Below, piece after piece: positions 19,255-27,777 of a DNA stretch of 64,000 bases (positions within the stretch are counted from its first letter, which is position 1; every line of letters begins with the position of its first letter). The notes under the pieces were generated by a model. It made no database searches. It saw only the letters and a program-made list of their open reading frames with translations, and was not told the DNA's origin. This DNA is from Schlesneria sp. (lineage in GTDB: Bacteria > Planctomycetota > Planctomycetia > Planctomycetales > Planctomycetaceae), in NCBI GenBank assembly GCA_028291515.1, contig JAQGHU010000118.1, positions 1 through 64,000 of the forward strand, given 5' to 3'. The position numbers were made by a program, and so were the translations under genes.

Positions 19255-19409
19255 TAGCGGATGTTTGGTCTAATTCGATTCGTCCTGACGACGGGATTAA
19301 TCCGGTCACACGGTTAAGTTGCCAGCGCCGGCTATCGTGCTTCAGTCGCACGAGATTTCGAGCCAGTGCGAGCACCGTCGTCTCAACGTAAAGATATTGG
19401 TTATTCGAC

Positions 19410-20396
19410 ATGAAACCGCAGTACGTCTTGCCGTTTGAAAAGCCGATTGTTGAGCTCGAGGACAAACTGGCCGCTCTGGAATCGCAACCGAATCCAACGC
19501 CAGCGACGCTCGACAGCATCCGCAATATGCGCGTCGAGATCGCCAAGTTGAAACGCGAGACCTACGAAAACCTGGACGCCTGGCAAACGGTCCAGGTCGC
19601 CCGGCATCAGGAACGACCCCAGGCTTGGGATTACATCGAACTGATCTGCGATGAATTCGTCGAACTGCACGGTGACCGCGCGTACGGCGACGATCATGCG
19701 ATTGTCACTGGATTCGCCAAGCTCGATGATCAGAAAGTTCTGTTGATCGGTCAGCACAAGGGTCGCAATCTGAAAGAGCGAACCGAGTGCTATTACGGCT
19801 GTGCTCATCCCGAAGGCTATCGAAAGGCGCTGCTGAAGATGCAGTTAGCCGCGAAGTTTGGGATTCCGATCGTCTGTCTGATTGATACCCCGGGTGCCTA
19901 TCCCGGAATCGGAGCAGAAGAACGCGGCCAGGCCTACACCATCGCCGTGAATCTGCGCGACATGTCGCGACTGCCAGTCCCGATCGTTTGCGTGGTGATC
20001 GGTGAAGGGGGGTCAGGCGGGGCACTGGGACTGGGGATCGGCGATCACATCGCGATGCTGCAGTTCTCGTATTACTCGGTCATCAGCCCCGAAGGCTGTG
20101 CCGGAATCTTGTGGAAGAGTTCCGCCCACGCCGACAAAGCGGCCCGCGCACTCAAGTTCACCGGCCGCGACTTGCTGAAGTTTGGCGTCGTCGATGAAGT
20201 GCTCCCCGAACCACTCGGCGCGGCTCATCGCGACCACCGAGCAATGGCGGCCACGCTGAAGTCGATGATCATCAAAAACCTGAAGTCGCTCTCGACTCTG
20301 TCGCCCGAAGATCTGGTCGCCCGCCGCTACGAAAAGTTTCGCCGCATCGGTGACTTCGAAGAGCAAGTCGTCGAGCCCACCGCGACCGCTTCGTAG
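19410..20396 (+). CDS. accA: Acetyl-CoA carboxylase carboxyltransferase subunit alpha
   Basis: The 328-residue protein matches the usual length of AccA, which with AccD transfers the carboxyl group from biotin to acetyl-CoA in the first step of fatty-acid synthesis. An N-terminal helical part (residues 1-70) is followed by HGDRAYGDDHAIVTG, QHKGRNLKERTE, IDTPGAYPGIGAEERGQ, VIGEGGSGGALGLGIGD and SPEGCAGILWKS, the carboxyltransferase oxyanion-hole and biotin-pocket motifs. The ATG at 19410 has no clear ribosome-binding site. accD is not in the window, so it is encoded elsewhere. It is cytoplasmic. Confidence 0.97.
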   Translation: MKPQYVLPFEKPIVELEDKLAALESQPNPTPATLDSIRNMRVEIAKLKRETYENLDAWQTVQVARHQERPQAWDYIELICDEFVELHGDRAYGDDHAIVTGFAKLDDQKVLLIGQHKGRNLKERTECYYGCAHPEGYRKALLKMQLAAKFGIPIVCLIDTPGAYPGIGAEERGQAYTIAVNLRDMSRLPVPIVCVVIGEGGSGGALGLGIGDHIAMLQFSYYSVISPEGCAGILWKSSAHADKAARALKFTGRDLLKFGVVDEVLPEPLGAAHRDHRAMAATLKSMIIKNLKSLSTLSPEDLVARRYEKFRRIGDFEEQVVEPTATAS

Positions 20397-21450
20397 AGAC
20401 TTCGCTTCATCCGCAGCTCGGTCACTTCGGTTGGCCATTCGTGTCGAACGATCTTCGATCGAGTGCACCAGTCGATTAAAAAGCGGCAACCCAATTTGGA
20501 TCGCTGGCCCGTTATCCGCCTCCATTTGCGACATCGCGATGCTCGCACATCGTCAACCGTCGTCGTTCAGCGCGCGGAGGTTGCTACGATCGGCAGAGAA
20601 CCAGGAGGTAGAAACACAGAGGCACAGAGGAAACAGAGGAAATCGAAATTGCTTCGCCTGCTCTCGTTTGATCGATTTATTTCCTGGTTCGACATTCTCT
20701 GTTTCCTCTGTGCCTCTGTATCCCTCGGACGTCTTCTCGAATCTGACTGCCGCCATTTTTAACGCGGTCCGCCAAAAAAGTGACGCTCCAAAATCGCGTC
20801 AGACGCGAAGTTGGTCCCTTAGACGATCCATTGGTCACTCGACTATTGGAAGCTTTGGAAAGCCTTCCACGAGCCGCTCGCGACCGGCAGGGCTTTAGGA
20901 TTCTTCAGAACGGCCATCTTGGGCGTGGTCAGCCGTCTCATTAGTTCGATCTGAAGTCGACCATCGTCGATCGGTCCCAACGGGCGGTCTTCAATGGGCC
21001 GCACGAGACTGATGATCACCCAAGCAACAAACCCACCCCCGAGATGAAATAGCAGATCAGTGCCACGATGCGAGCGCCCCACAGTCGAACGCCATTTAGC
21101 CTTCATTACCCCAAAACCAGCCTACAACCAACGTCCGATAATGTCCGTTATGTTTCATTTGGGTGTAAAAAAGGCCTATACATTCGTTCGGTTTCTCAGC
21201 CGACAGAAATTTACGACTATTTTCGGACGTTCCCGAAAACGACGCTCTTAGATGCGTTTTGACGCGAAGTTTTTCCCCTGGACGATCCATACGTCGTCCA
21301 ATTTCGGCGACTTCTGCGACTTCATCCGAGCTCACCAAGATCAGAATTTGGGGCTCTTCACTCGTGGATTGATGCCAGCTGCCCGCTACCGGGATCGCCG
21401 CTTTCCCAGGGACTCGGATTCAATCGGACGTATCGCCGAACAGCCGCTTA
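20397..21450. other. Intergenic region with repeats
   Basis: About 1.05 kb without a convincing gene. It contains repeat B copy 2 (20611-20725). It also holds a diverged direct repeat at 20782-20836 and 21241-21295, both reading GACGCTC, then 13-15 bases later GACGCGAAGTT, then GACGATCCAT. A minus-strand frame of 87 codons (20843-21106) lacks a ribosome-binding site and a recognisable family, and is not called. Confidence 0.5.
20611..20725. repeat. Dispersed hairpin element family B, copy 2
   Basis: Arms at 20611-20640 and about 20696-20725 pair over roughly 28 bases. They are built from GAAACACAGAGGCACAGAGG and its complement, around about 55 bases of unrelated sequence. Confidence 0.85.
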
Positions 21451-22041
21451 TCATTCGGACTTCTTAAGCTTCTGCTCGGCCTCAAACTCCCCTCGGTAGC
21501 GTTTCAAATCCGCCGCCTTCAGCGGTCGAGCCGTGTAACACCCAAAGACCCCAACCGCATCGGGGAGATAACGCCGGAACTCCGCATCACCGGTACCGAC
21601 GGCCGTGACTTCCCACAGTTCTTGCGATCTGAACGGAGTACGAGCCTTCACGGCCTTTGTTGGAACCTTCACGATCACCGTTCCCACCCCATCACTCAGA
21701 ATCGCCGTGTCGTCATCAATCACCGCATGCACCTTCAGACTCGGCGGAAGCGTCCCGATCTGCCCTTCCTCAGGTCTCGCCTTAATGACCAGGTCACCTC
21801 GCTCTTTGGCTTTCCTCAACTTCACCACAGCGTCTTCTGCCTTATGAAGCTGAGCCGTCAATACTGCCTTCCGCTTTGCCAATGGCTCGCCTTTGATTTT
21901 GATCTGCAGATCCTTAATGGACTGCTCAATCGTAGAGACGTTCATTTGGTGATAACTCTCCTGACGTTCGAAGTACTCACGAATGTTCGACGGCATCTCC
22001 ATCGGATCCGCCGCCAGGCAAGCAACGAGCAACATCAGCAT
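21451..22041 (-). CDS. Secreted or membrane-anchored protein of unknown function
   Basis: The 196-residue product starts at an ATG (22041) with GGAGG 9 bases upstream. A very short hydrophobic N-terminus (MLMLLVACLAA) may be a signal peptide or a lipoprotein-like leader. Residues about 30-85 are a charged helix, probably coiled coil (QSIKDLQIKIKG and onward), and the rest looks like a small beta domain. No family was recognised. It is flanked by long intergenic gaps on both sides. Confidence 0.62.
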   Translation of the reverse strand: MLMLLVACLAADPMEMPSNIREYFERQESYHQMNVSTIEQSIKDLQIKIKGEPLAKRKAVLTAQLHKAEDAVVKLRKAKERGDLVIKARPEEGQIGTLPPSLKVHAVIDDDTAILSDGVGTVIVKVPTKAVKARTPFRSQELWEVTAVGTGDAEFRRYLPDAVGVFGCYTARPLKAADLKRYRGEFEAEQKLKKSE

Positions 22042-22888
22042 TTTTGGCCCTCCAAAAGGTGAGTTGAAATAATACCAGAGAAGCGGCAGATGAGCAGTTG
22101 CTCAAGACGAAGATCTCGTTTGTCGCCGACGGCCCTACCGGGGGTCGCTTGCTCAGCGGGAGGCCTTCGCCAGGCAGGCTCTGGATTCCCATCCGAGTCG
22201 GTTAGCCAGGTGAGCTGTGTGCCCAGGGTCGGGTGGTTGTCTGTCGGAGTTGTCGCGGCCTGAGCTGCGCCCCGATCCCAACGTGACCGGAACGCAAAGC
22301 CGCCGGTCACTACCCGCCGGACGATCGCTGGAACAGTTGGAGTCTAGAAAGTGCAAAGCCACTTTCAGAACCGTGACGAACCGCCCCAAGCCATCGGGAC
22401 GATCTCTGGCTCTTTGCGAAAACTCCGACAGCCAACCCCCCTCGCCGTTTGGCCCCTCCGAATGGGTTTGGGGACGCAGGTTCATTGCCTGGTCTGTCGG
22501 AGCTTGGAGGCACCGAAGCGGAGCCACCAGCCCGGATCGATCGCCACAGTTTCAGAAAGGTTTCAAATGCGAACCCCGTCCGAAGACTTCATTGCCCTCA
22601 ATGCGTTCGAACAGCTCGCCCGCCTCACAAGCTGGCAAATTCCACACATGATCTCCTGCCACCTCCACGCCTGGTCAACCGGCAACCTCAGACCCCGGCC
22701 CGCTGTTACAGCGGAATGCCGGCCAACTCCGCGGCGGCAATCAGTACGTTTTAACCATAACGGGACTTTCGACAAGAGGGATACGGTCGGCTCGCTTCTC
22801 ATTCGTTGACCGGATACGCTCGACAGAGAATTGGCCGAGGTCGACGATGCTGCTGTAAGGCATTGAGAACACTGGACTGAGATTCCGA
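22042..22888. other. Long GC-rich intergenic region
   Basis: About 850 bp, with several overlapping frames on both strands that share no family resemblance. The string CTGTCGGAG occurs near 22240 and 22494, and its complement near 22423. One 81-codon plus-strand frame near 22567 has AAAGG upstream but an implausible composition. No known structured RNA (RNase P, tmRNA, 6S) was recognised. Confidence 0.4.
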
Positions 22889-23593
22889 ATGAAGACATTT
22901 TCAGTATGTGGTGGCCTGTGGATGTGTCTGGGGGCGACCCTTTGTGCGACTGAGCCTGCGAGCCCTCCCGTACCTCGCTTTCCTGCCGTTCAAAAGTATC
23001 TGGAGGAACGGGCGGGTGAATTCGATCAGATTTCGGACGAGCGAAAGGTCGCTCTCCAGAAACTGGCGGACTATGTCAGCAGTCGGGCCCAGGCTGGGAA
23101 GCCGGCGCGGTTCACTTTTATCTGCACTCACAATTCGCGTCGCAGCCACTTGTCGCAGATCTGGGCGGCGGCGGCGGCGGATTTCTACAACGTGCCGGGC
23201 GTGGAGTCGTTTTCGGGCGGGACCGAGGCGACTGCTTTCAATCCGCGAGCGATTGCCGCCGTTGAACGAGCCGGGATGAAAGTCGAAAAGACGGAGGAGG
23301 GAAAGAACCCTCAATACGCCGTTCAATTTCGAGAGCCACAGACGCCGCTGATTTGTTTCTCGAAGGTCTACAAGGATGCTCCCAATCCTAATGCCGACTT
23401 TTGCGCGGTGATGACGTGTTCGCAAGCCGACAAGAACTGTCCCATCGTGGCAGGGTGCTCGTTGCGTGTGGCGATTCCGTTTGAAGACCCGAAGGTTTCG
23501 GACGACACTCCAGAAGAGAGGGCGACGTACGACGCTCGTTGCCAACAGATTTGCCGCGAGATGCTGTATGTGTTCTCGCACGCGAAAGAGTGA
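22889..23593 (+). CDS. Exported ArsC-like (LMW-PTP fold) protein
   Basis: The 234-residue product combines an N-terminal signal-like segment (MKTFSVCGGLWMCLGATLCA), a helical linker (about 30-70) and a low-molecular-weight phosphatase or thioredoxin-coupled arsenate reductase domain from about 72. The P-loop is CTHNSRRS (C-X5-R, Cys79 to Arg85). The two further cysteines of thioredoxin-type ArsC are present as TCSQADKNCP (Cys177 and Cys184, spacing C-X6-C as in the family). All three redox cysteines of arsenate reductase are therefore present, which favours ArsC chemistry over a plain phosphatase. Export is unexpected because ArsC normally works in the cytoplasm. No ars efflux or regulator gene is adjacent. 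Confidence 0.8.
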   Translation: MKTFSVCGGLWMCLGATLCATEPASPPVPRFPAVQKYLEERAGEFDQISDERKVALQKLADYVSSRAQAGKPARFTFICTHNSRRSHLSQIWAAAAADFYNVPGVESFSGGTEATAFNPRAIAAVERAGMKVEKTEEGKNPQYAVQFREPQTPLICFSKVYKDAPNPNADFCAVMTCSQADKNCPIVAGCSLRVAIPFEDPKVSDDTPEERATYDARCQQICREMLYVFSHAKE

Positions 23594-23636
23594 TGCAGGG
23601 AGGGCGTTCGGATCTACCGAGAATAATCGGGCGAAT

Positions 23637-24761
23637 CTAAGTCGTGGATTGAATCGCCAGATCGGCTGACCATTCATTTCCTTGCTGACCGAGGATGAGT
23701 TGGCGGACAAGGACGGCCGTCATCGGTGACAATTGCAGACCTGCTCGGAAGTGACCGGCGGCGAGGCTGAGATTTGTTGTTCCCGAAACTCGTCCAATGC
23801 GCGGTAGGCCACCCGGTGCGTAAGGTCGCAGACCGGCCCAGCAGCGTTCGAACTGGGCTTCACCGAGAGCAGGAACCAAATCGCGACCGAAGTCGATCAG
23901 TCCCGCGATGGCGGCGGCGGTGGTTCGCTTTTCGAATCCGGCCTGTTCTTCAGTCGCGCCGATCAGCAGTCGCCCGTCGGGGCGAGGGACCAGATAGCGC
24001 GGTCCCACTTCGATGACGTGCCGGAAGAGAACCTTGGGTGTGCTCAACAGGACCATCTGACCGCGAATCGGTTCGATCGCCAAGTCGCAGCCGACCCGCT
24101 GTAACAGCGTTCGCGACCAGGCCCCACTGGCCACGATAAATTCAGAGGCGTGATGCTCTTCGTTGAGCGTTTTCACGGCCGTGACCTTGTCGCCTCGACG
24201 TAGGATATCGATCACTGGCGAACCCGGGCGAAGATCGACACCGGCGGACAGGCACGCTTGAATCAGGGCCTTCACGTGGCGTGGATTGCGAACTTGCCCC
24301 AACTCGGGGAGGAAGTATCCCGTGGCGATCTCGGGGTTGAGAGCTGGCAAGCGTTGGCGCAGGTCAGCACTGGTTAGCGACTCGACAGTGACCCCTTCGT
24401 CACGCCAAGTCGCGATTCGTTCATCGAGCGATTTCAACGAACCCGCGGGTTGGACTTCTACTCCACCGCAACGATGAAATCCATTGTCGATTCCCGTTAT
24501 GGATCGAAGTTGCTCGCTCCATTCGGGCCACAGGACATGGCTACCGCTGCGGAACCTGGCTTCTGTGGTTTTTGCTTGCCGAGGGTTCCCCGGCGGCAGC
24601 ATCCCTGCACCAGCCCAACTCGCTTCTTGACCGAACAGTCCCTGCTCCAGGAGACGTACGGACATGCCATTGCGAGCCAGTTCCCAAGCGATCGATAGCC
24701 CGATCACACCTCCGCCGATGACAACAACATCACGGGTGGCAGCGGTGGACGAGTTCATCAT
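23637..24761 (-). CDS. thiO: FAD-dependent glycine oxidase
   Basis: This 374-residue DAO-family protein fits glycine oxidase (ThiO), which oxidises glycine to iminoglycine for thiazole synthesis in thiamine formation. The Rossmann motif VVVIGGGVIGLSIAWELA is at about residue 12. EASWAGAGML, the ThiO-type phrase contacting FAD, follows near 48. Later come PIRGQMVLL and, near the C-terminus, CWAGLRPYAPGGLPRIG and NLSLAAGHFRAGLQLSP. The start is a tandem ATG-ATG at 24761. Other thi genes are not in the window, so the thiamine link rests on family knowledge. It is convergent with the ArsC-like gene. Confidence 0.85.
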   Translation of the reverse strand: MMNSSTAATRDVVVIGGGVIGLSIAWELARNGMSVRLLEQGLFGQEASWAGAGMLPPGNPRQAKTTEARFRSGSHVLWPEWSEQLRSITGIDNGFHRCGGVEVQPAGSLKSLDERIATWRDEGVTVESLTSADLRQRLPALNPEIATGYFLPELGQVRNPRHVKALIQACLSAGVDLRPGSPVIDILRRGDKVTAVKTLNEEHHASEFIVASGAWSRTLLQRVGCDLAIEPIRGQMVLLSTPKVLFRHVIEVGPRYLVPRPDGRLLIGATEEQAGFEKRTTAAAIAGLIDFGRDLVPALGEAQFERCWAGLRPYAPGGLPRIGRVSGTTNLSLAAGHFRAGLQLSPMTAVLVRQLILGQQGNEWSADLAIQSTT

Positions 24762-24812
24762 CGGCTATCAGCATCTCGGCGGGGACTCGGCGGAAGGTCG
24801 CCGATCGTCTGA

Positions 24813-26690
24813 TTACTTCTTCTTTTTCGAACTGCCTGCAGGGAGGGAGTTCGCATAGGCCAGGGCGAGCGTCTTTGCGTCAGCATTATAGACAGCCCGC
24901 AATGCGGCGTCTGCCTTCTCGCCACCTTGGAGCTTCTTCACGAACTGGCCAAAGTTATTCGGACCACCTCGCTTCAGCATGAAGTCAACCAAAGTGAAGC
25001 CGATCGGGGCCACTTCCCCGGGGGCAAAGGTGCCGTTGCCGAAGATCTCCTCTGGCTTGTCGATTCTGGCTTCTCGCAGGATTTCACCCGCCTGGCCCGG
25101 CAGCTTAACGATATAGGGATTGCCCTTGCTGTGTTGATTGGCCAACGCCAGTCCGGCACCGCGAATCACCCAATCCGGCAATCCGCCTCCGCCTCGCTTC
25201 AGGAACGCGCCCGTCACATGTTCAATCACATTGACGTGCATCCCCGGTGACGATTCGGTTGCGGCGTCGCCGATGTCCTGGATCGCGATCAGGGCTTCTT
25301 CCATATTGCCGGAGACTTCTGAATGACCCATGATTTCGCGAGGAACTTCGCGGCGATGGACCGATTGATTGAACTCTTCATAGCCGAACCGATCTTTGAA
25401 GATGAAGACGGCGAGCTTGCCCTTCCAGAGTTGCGTCTCTTTCACATTGAACGAACTCTTCAGGGAGGCCGCTTGCTCGGTCGCCCACTTATCGATCGCT
25501 TCGATTCGTTCAGGTGAGACGTCGCCATAAATCAGGAAGTCGGCCGATTCTCGAACGACGGGTTCACTGTTCTGGAAGGTCTTCTTCCAATTCTCGGCCG
25601 TTTCCTTCTTGCGTCGCTCATTCCATTGCTCGGGGCTCAATCGGGCGAGTGCCGCTGCTTCTCGCTCTTCCAGAGTTGGGAAGCCCTTCTTCGGATCGTC
25701 TCCGTCAAACTTGGCTCCTTCTTCGATCCACGTCTTCAGGTTGTTGTACCACTTGCGAGTGATCCCCGTCTGGTTACCAGCAGGCATCACCGGCGTGTCA
25801 TCACCATTGACCAATCTCCAAAGTCGGCTTCCGTCTGGGTTGCCGGCAATCACGACGCGGCCACTGGTTCCCCCCTGCATCACTTTCTCAAACGAGGCGA
25901 CCGAGAATCCGCTGCGTTTCTGGCGATCGTTATGACAGCGACCGCAGGTGTCCATCATTTCGGGCATGATGTCGCGCATGAACGAGACTTTCTCGTTGCC
26001 GGTTGCTTTTGCGATTTCGACTCGGACTGGCGCAGCGGCCGGCTTCTTATCGAGCGTGGCGAGTTCGGCGTTCTTATCAGCACCGTCGAACTTGGCCCCT
26101 TCGTTGACCCAAGTCGTGATCGTCTGGATTTCTTTGTCCTTCAACGCTTCGCCACCTTTGGGCATTCGCTGCTGAGCATTCGGCGTCACCAGCTTCTGGA
26201 TCAGATTACTAGCCTGGGCGTTACCCGGAATAGCGAGTGCCCCGCGACCACCGCCCTTCTCCATCGCCGCGTAGGTATCCAACCGCAAGCCACCTTTGGC
26301 ATCGCCATCGGTATGGCAACCGATACATTTGTCCACAAAAATCGGAGCGACATCGCGAGCGAAACTGACACTCCCCTTGCCGCTGGCCTTGGCCAGCAAT
26401 GCCTTCGCCTTATCCAGTTGCAAGCGAACCGGCTTGACTGCCGGATCGGTCTCGGGAACTTTTCCTTCTTTGATCAGCTTGTCCAGACGCTGTTCAAGTT
26501 CCTTCAGTTCCGGTTCGGCTTCGTCGTACTTCTTTTTCGAGACGAGCGACGACGCTTTGGTAATATCGGAACCAATATCCTTCAGCTCTTTTTTCTGCTC
26601 GGGAGTCACAGCAGCTATCGCGACACTCACGACAAGAGCAGCCACCAGCAAGGAGCAGCTCACGCGAATGATCGGAACGATGGGTCGCAT
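24813..26690 (-). CDS. Secreted dihaem c-type protein with degenerate peptidase-like domain
   Basis: From the ATG at 26690 the product is 625 residues; a longer frame to 26798 is rejected because this start gives a proper signal peptide (residues 1-28, ending AIA). A helical segment (about 30-95) precedes two cytochrome-type modules: CIGCH near 118 and CGRCH near 246, each followed by the phrase KTWIEEGAKFDG or a close variant and a Met-Pro pair. This is the planctomycete cytochrome C arrangement. The C-terminal part (about 375-620) resembles peptidase-MA-like domains but reads IEHVTGAFLKR where HEXXH is expected, so it should be catalytically inert. The tail is lysine-rich. It is transcribed divergently from larE. 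Confidence 0.8.
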   Translation of the reverse strand: MRPIVPIIRVSCSLLVAALVVSVAIAAVTPEQKKELKDIGSDITKASSLVSKKKYDEAEPELKELEQRLDKLIKEGKVPETDPAVKPVRLQLDKAKALLAKASGKGSVSFARDVAPIFVDKCIGCHTDGDAKGGLRLDTYAAMEKGGGRGALAIPGNAQASNLIQKLVTPNAQQRMPKGGEALKDKEIQTITTWVNEGAKFDGADKNAELATLDKKPAAAPVRVEIAKATGNEKVSFMRDIMPEMMDTCGRCHNDRQKRSGFSVASFEKVMQGGTSGRVVIAGNPDGSRLWRLVNGDDTPVMPAGNQTGITRKWYNNLKTWIEEGAKFDGDDPKKGFPTLEEREAAALARLSPEQWNERRKKETAENWKKTFQNSEPVVRESADFLIYGDVSPERIEAIDKWATEQAASLKSSFNVKETQLWKGKLAVFIFKDRFGYEEFNQSVHRREVPREIMGHSEVSGNMEEALIAIQDIGDAATESSPGMHVNVIEHVTGAFLKRGGGGLPDWVIRGAGLALANQHSKGNPYIVKLPGQAGEILREARIDKPEEIFGNGTFAPGEVAPIGFTLVDFMLKRGGPNNFGQFVKKLQGGEKADAALRAVYNADAKTLALAYANSLPAGSSKKKK

Positions 26691-26915
26691 GGGTATGGTT
26701 CCAACAAAGTCGGCGAGGGACAACAGCACGCCTTGACCGACGCACAGATGGTCAAAGAGTATACGCCATAATCGGTATTCGCGACAGACTCGACGCAATT
26801 CACCGCCTTGCCTTCCGCGAACGTCAAGCGGATAGTGTAAGGCGCACGAACCGCTAACCTCAAACCCCGAAAACGTCCAGAATGTTCGTTTTTGGGCTCC
26901 TGCCCCGAAAACATC

Positions 26916-27752
26916 ATGTCTACCAGCCTTCCAAACATCGAAGCGAAACGCGATCGCCTGCTGAGGATCCTGTCAGGATATGGACGAGTCGCAGTTGCAC
27001 TTTCGGCGGGGGTCGACAGTACGGTGGTCGCCAAAGCGGCTCAGTTGGCCTGTGGGGACAAAGCAGTCGCCTTGACCGCGGTCAGCTCCAGTTTGGCGAA
27101 TGGAGAGCAAGAACTGGCCATTGAAATGGCGGCTCGGATTGGTATTCGTCACCAGTTGGTCGAGACGCAAGAGTTTTCGGACCCCAACTACCTGAGCAAT
27201 CCCGTCAACCGCTGCTATTTCTGCAAGTCCGAATTGTATACGCGGCTGACGGAAGTGGCCCCGACCCTTGGCGTGGATGTCCTTGTCAATGGTGCCAATC
27301 TGGATGACCGCGGCGACTATCGACCCGGCATGCAGGCCGCGTCTGAGTTCCAAGTACGATCGCCGTTGATTGAAGCGGAGTTCACCAAGTCGAATGTGCG
27401 AGAATTGGCGAAACTGTGGGATCTGCCCATTTGGGACAAGCCCGCCACGCCATGTCTATCCAGCCGGATCGCCTATGGAGTGGAAGTAACTCCCGAACGC
27501 GTCCGACGGATCGACGATGCCGAGCAATTCCTGCGACAGGAATTGAATCTGCGCGAACTACGAGTGCGCTGCGAAGCCAACGACTTGGCGCGGATCGAAC
27601 TTCCCATGGAAGCGGTCGCGACGCTGGCCTCCCCTGCCCTGCGTGACAAAGTTCGCGCCAAGCTCCATGAGCTTGGTTTTCGGTACGTGACTCTGGATCT
27701 GGATGGCTTCCGGTCTGGAAGCATGAACTCGGTGCTGCCAGTGCTGCAGTGA
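26916..27752 (+). CDS. larE: ATP-dependent sulfur transferase LarE-like
   Basis: The 278-residue product matches the length of LarE, a PP-loop enzyme that adds sulfur to the nickel-pincer cofactor of lactate racemase. The PP-loop is ALSAGVDSTVVAK (about residues 28-40). Three cysteines lie at residues 100, 103 and 180 (NRCYFCKSELY and TPCLSSRIAYG); Cys180 aligns with the sacrificial Cys of the Lactobacillus enzyme, and the extra CXXC marks the class reported to carry a [4Fe-4S] cluster instead. The ATG at 26916 is preferred over an upstream in-frame codon at 26892. larA, larB and larC are absent here, so the sulfur acceptor is uncertain. It is convergent with the kinase. Confidence 0.85.
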   Translation: MSTSLPNIEAKRDRLLRILSGYGRVAVALSAGVDSTVVAKAAQLACGDKAVALTAVSSSLANGEQELAIEMAARIGIRHQLVETQEFSDPNYLSNPVNRCYFCKSELYTRLTEVAPTLGVDVLVNGANLDDRGDYRPGMQAASEFQVRSPLIEAEFTKSNVRELAKLWDLPIWDKPATPCLSSRIAYGVEVTPERVRRIDDAEQFLRQELNLRELRVRCEANDLARIELPMEAVATLASPALRDKVRAKLHELGFRYVTLDLDGFRSGSMNSVLPVLQ

Positions 27753-27777
27753 CGCGAGCGTCAGATTCATAGGCCGC

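Noticed and set aside
20843-21106. 87-codon minus-strand frame downstream of accA
   Set aside because: No ribosome-binding site or known family; possibly a remnant but not supportable as a gene.
22567-22809. 81-codon plus-strand frame with AAAGG upstream
   Set aside because: Low-quality composition and no recognisable motif; lies in an unexplained region.
25626-26771. 381-codon plus-strand frame opposite the dihaem gene
   Set aside because: Antisense shadow of a gene with two CXXCH motifs and a signal peptide.
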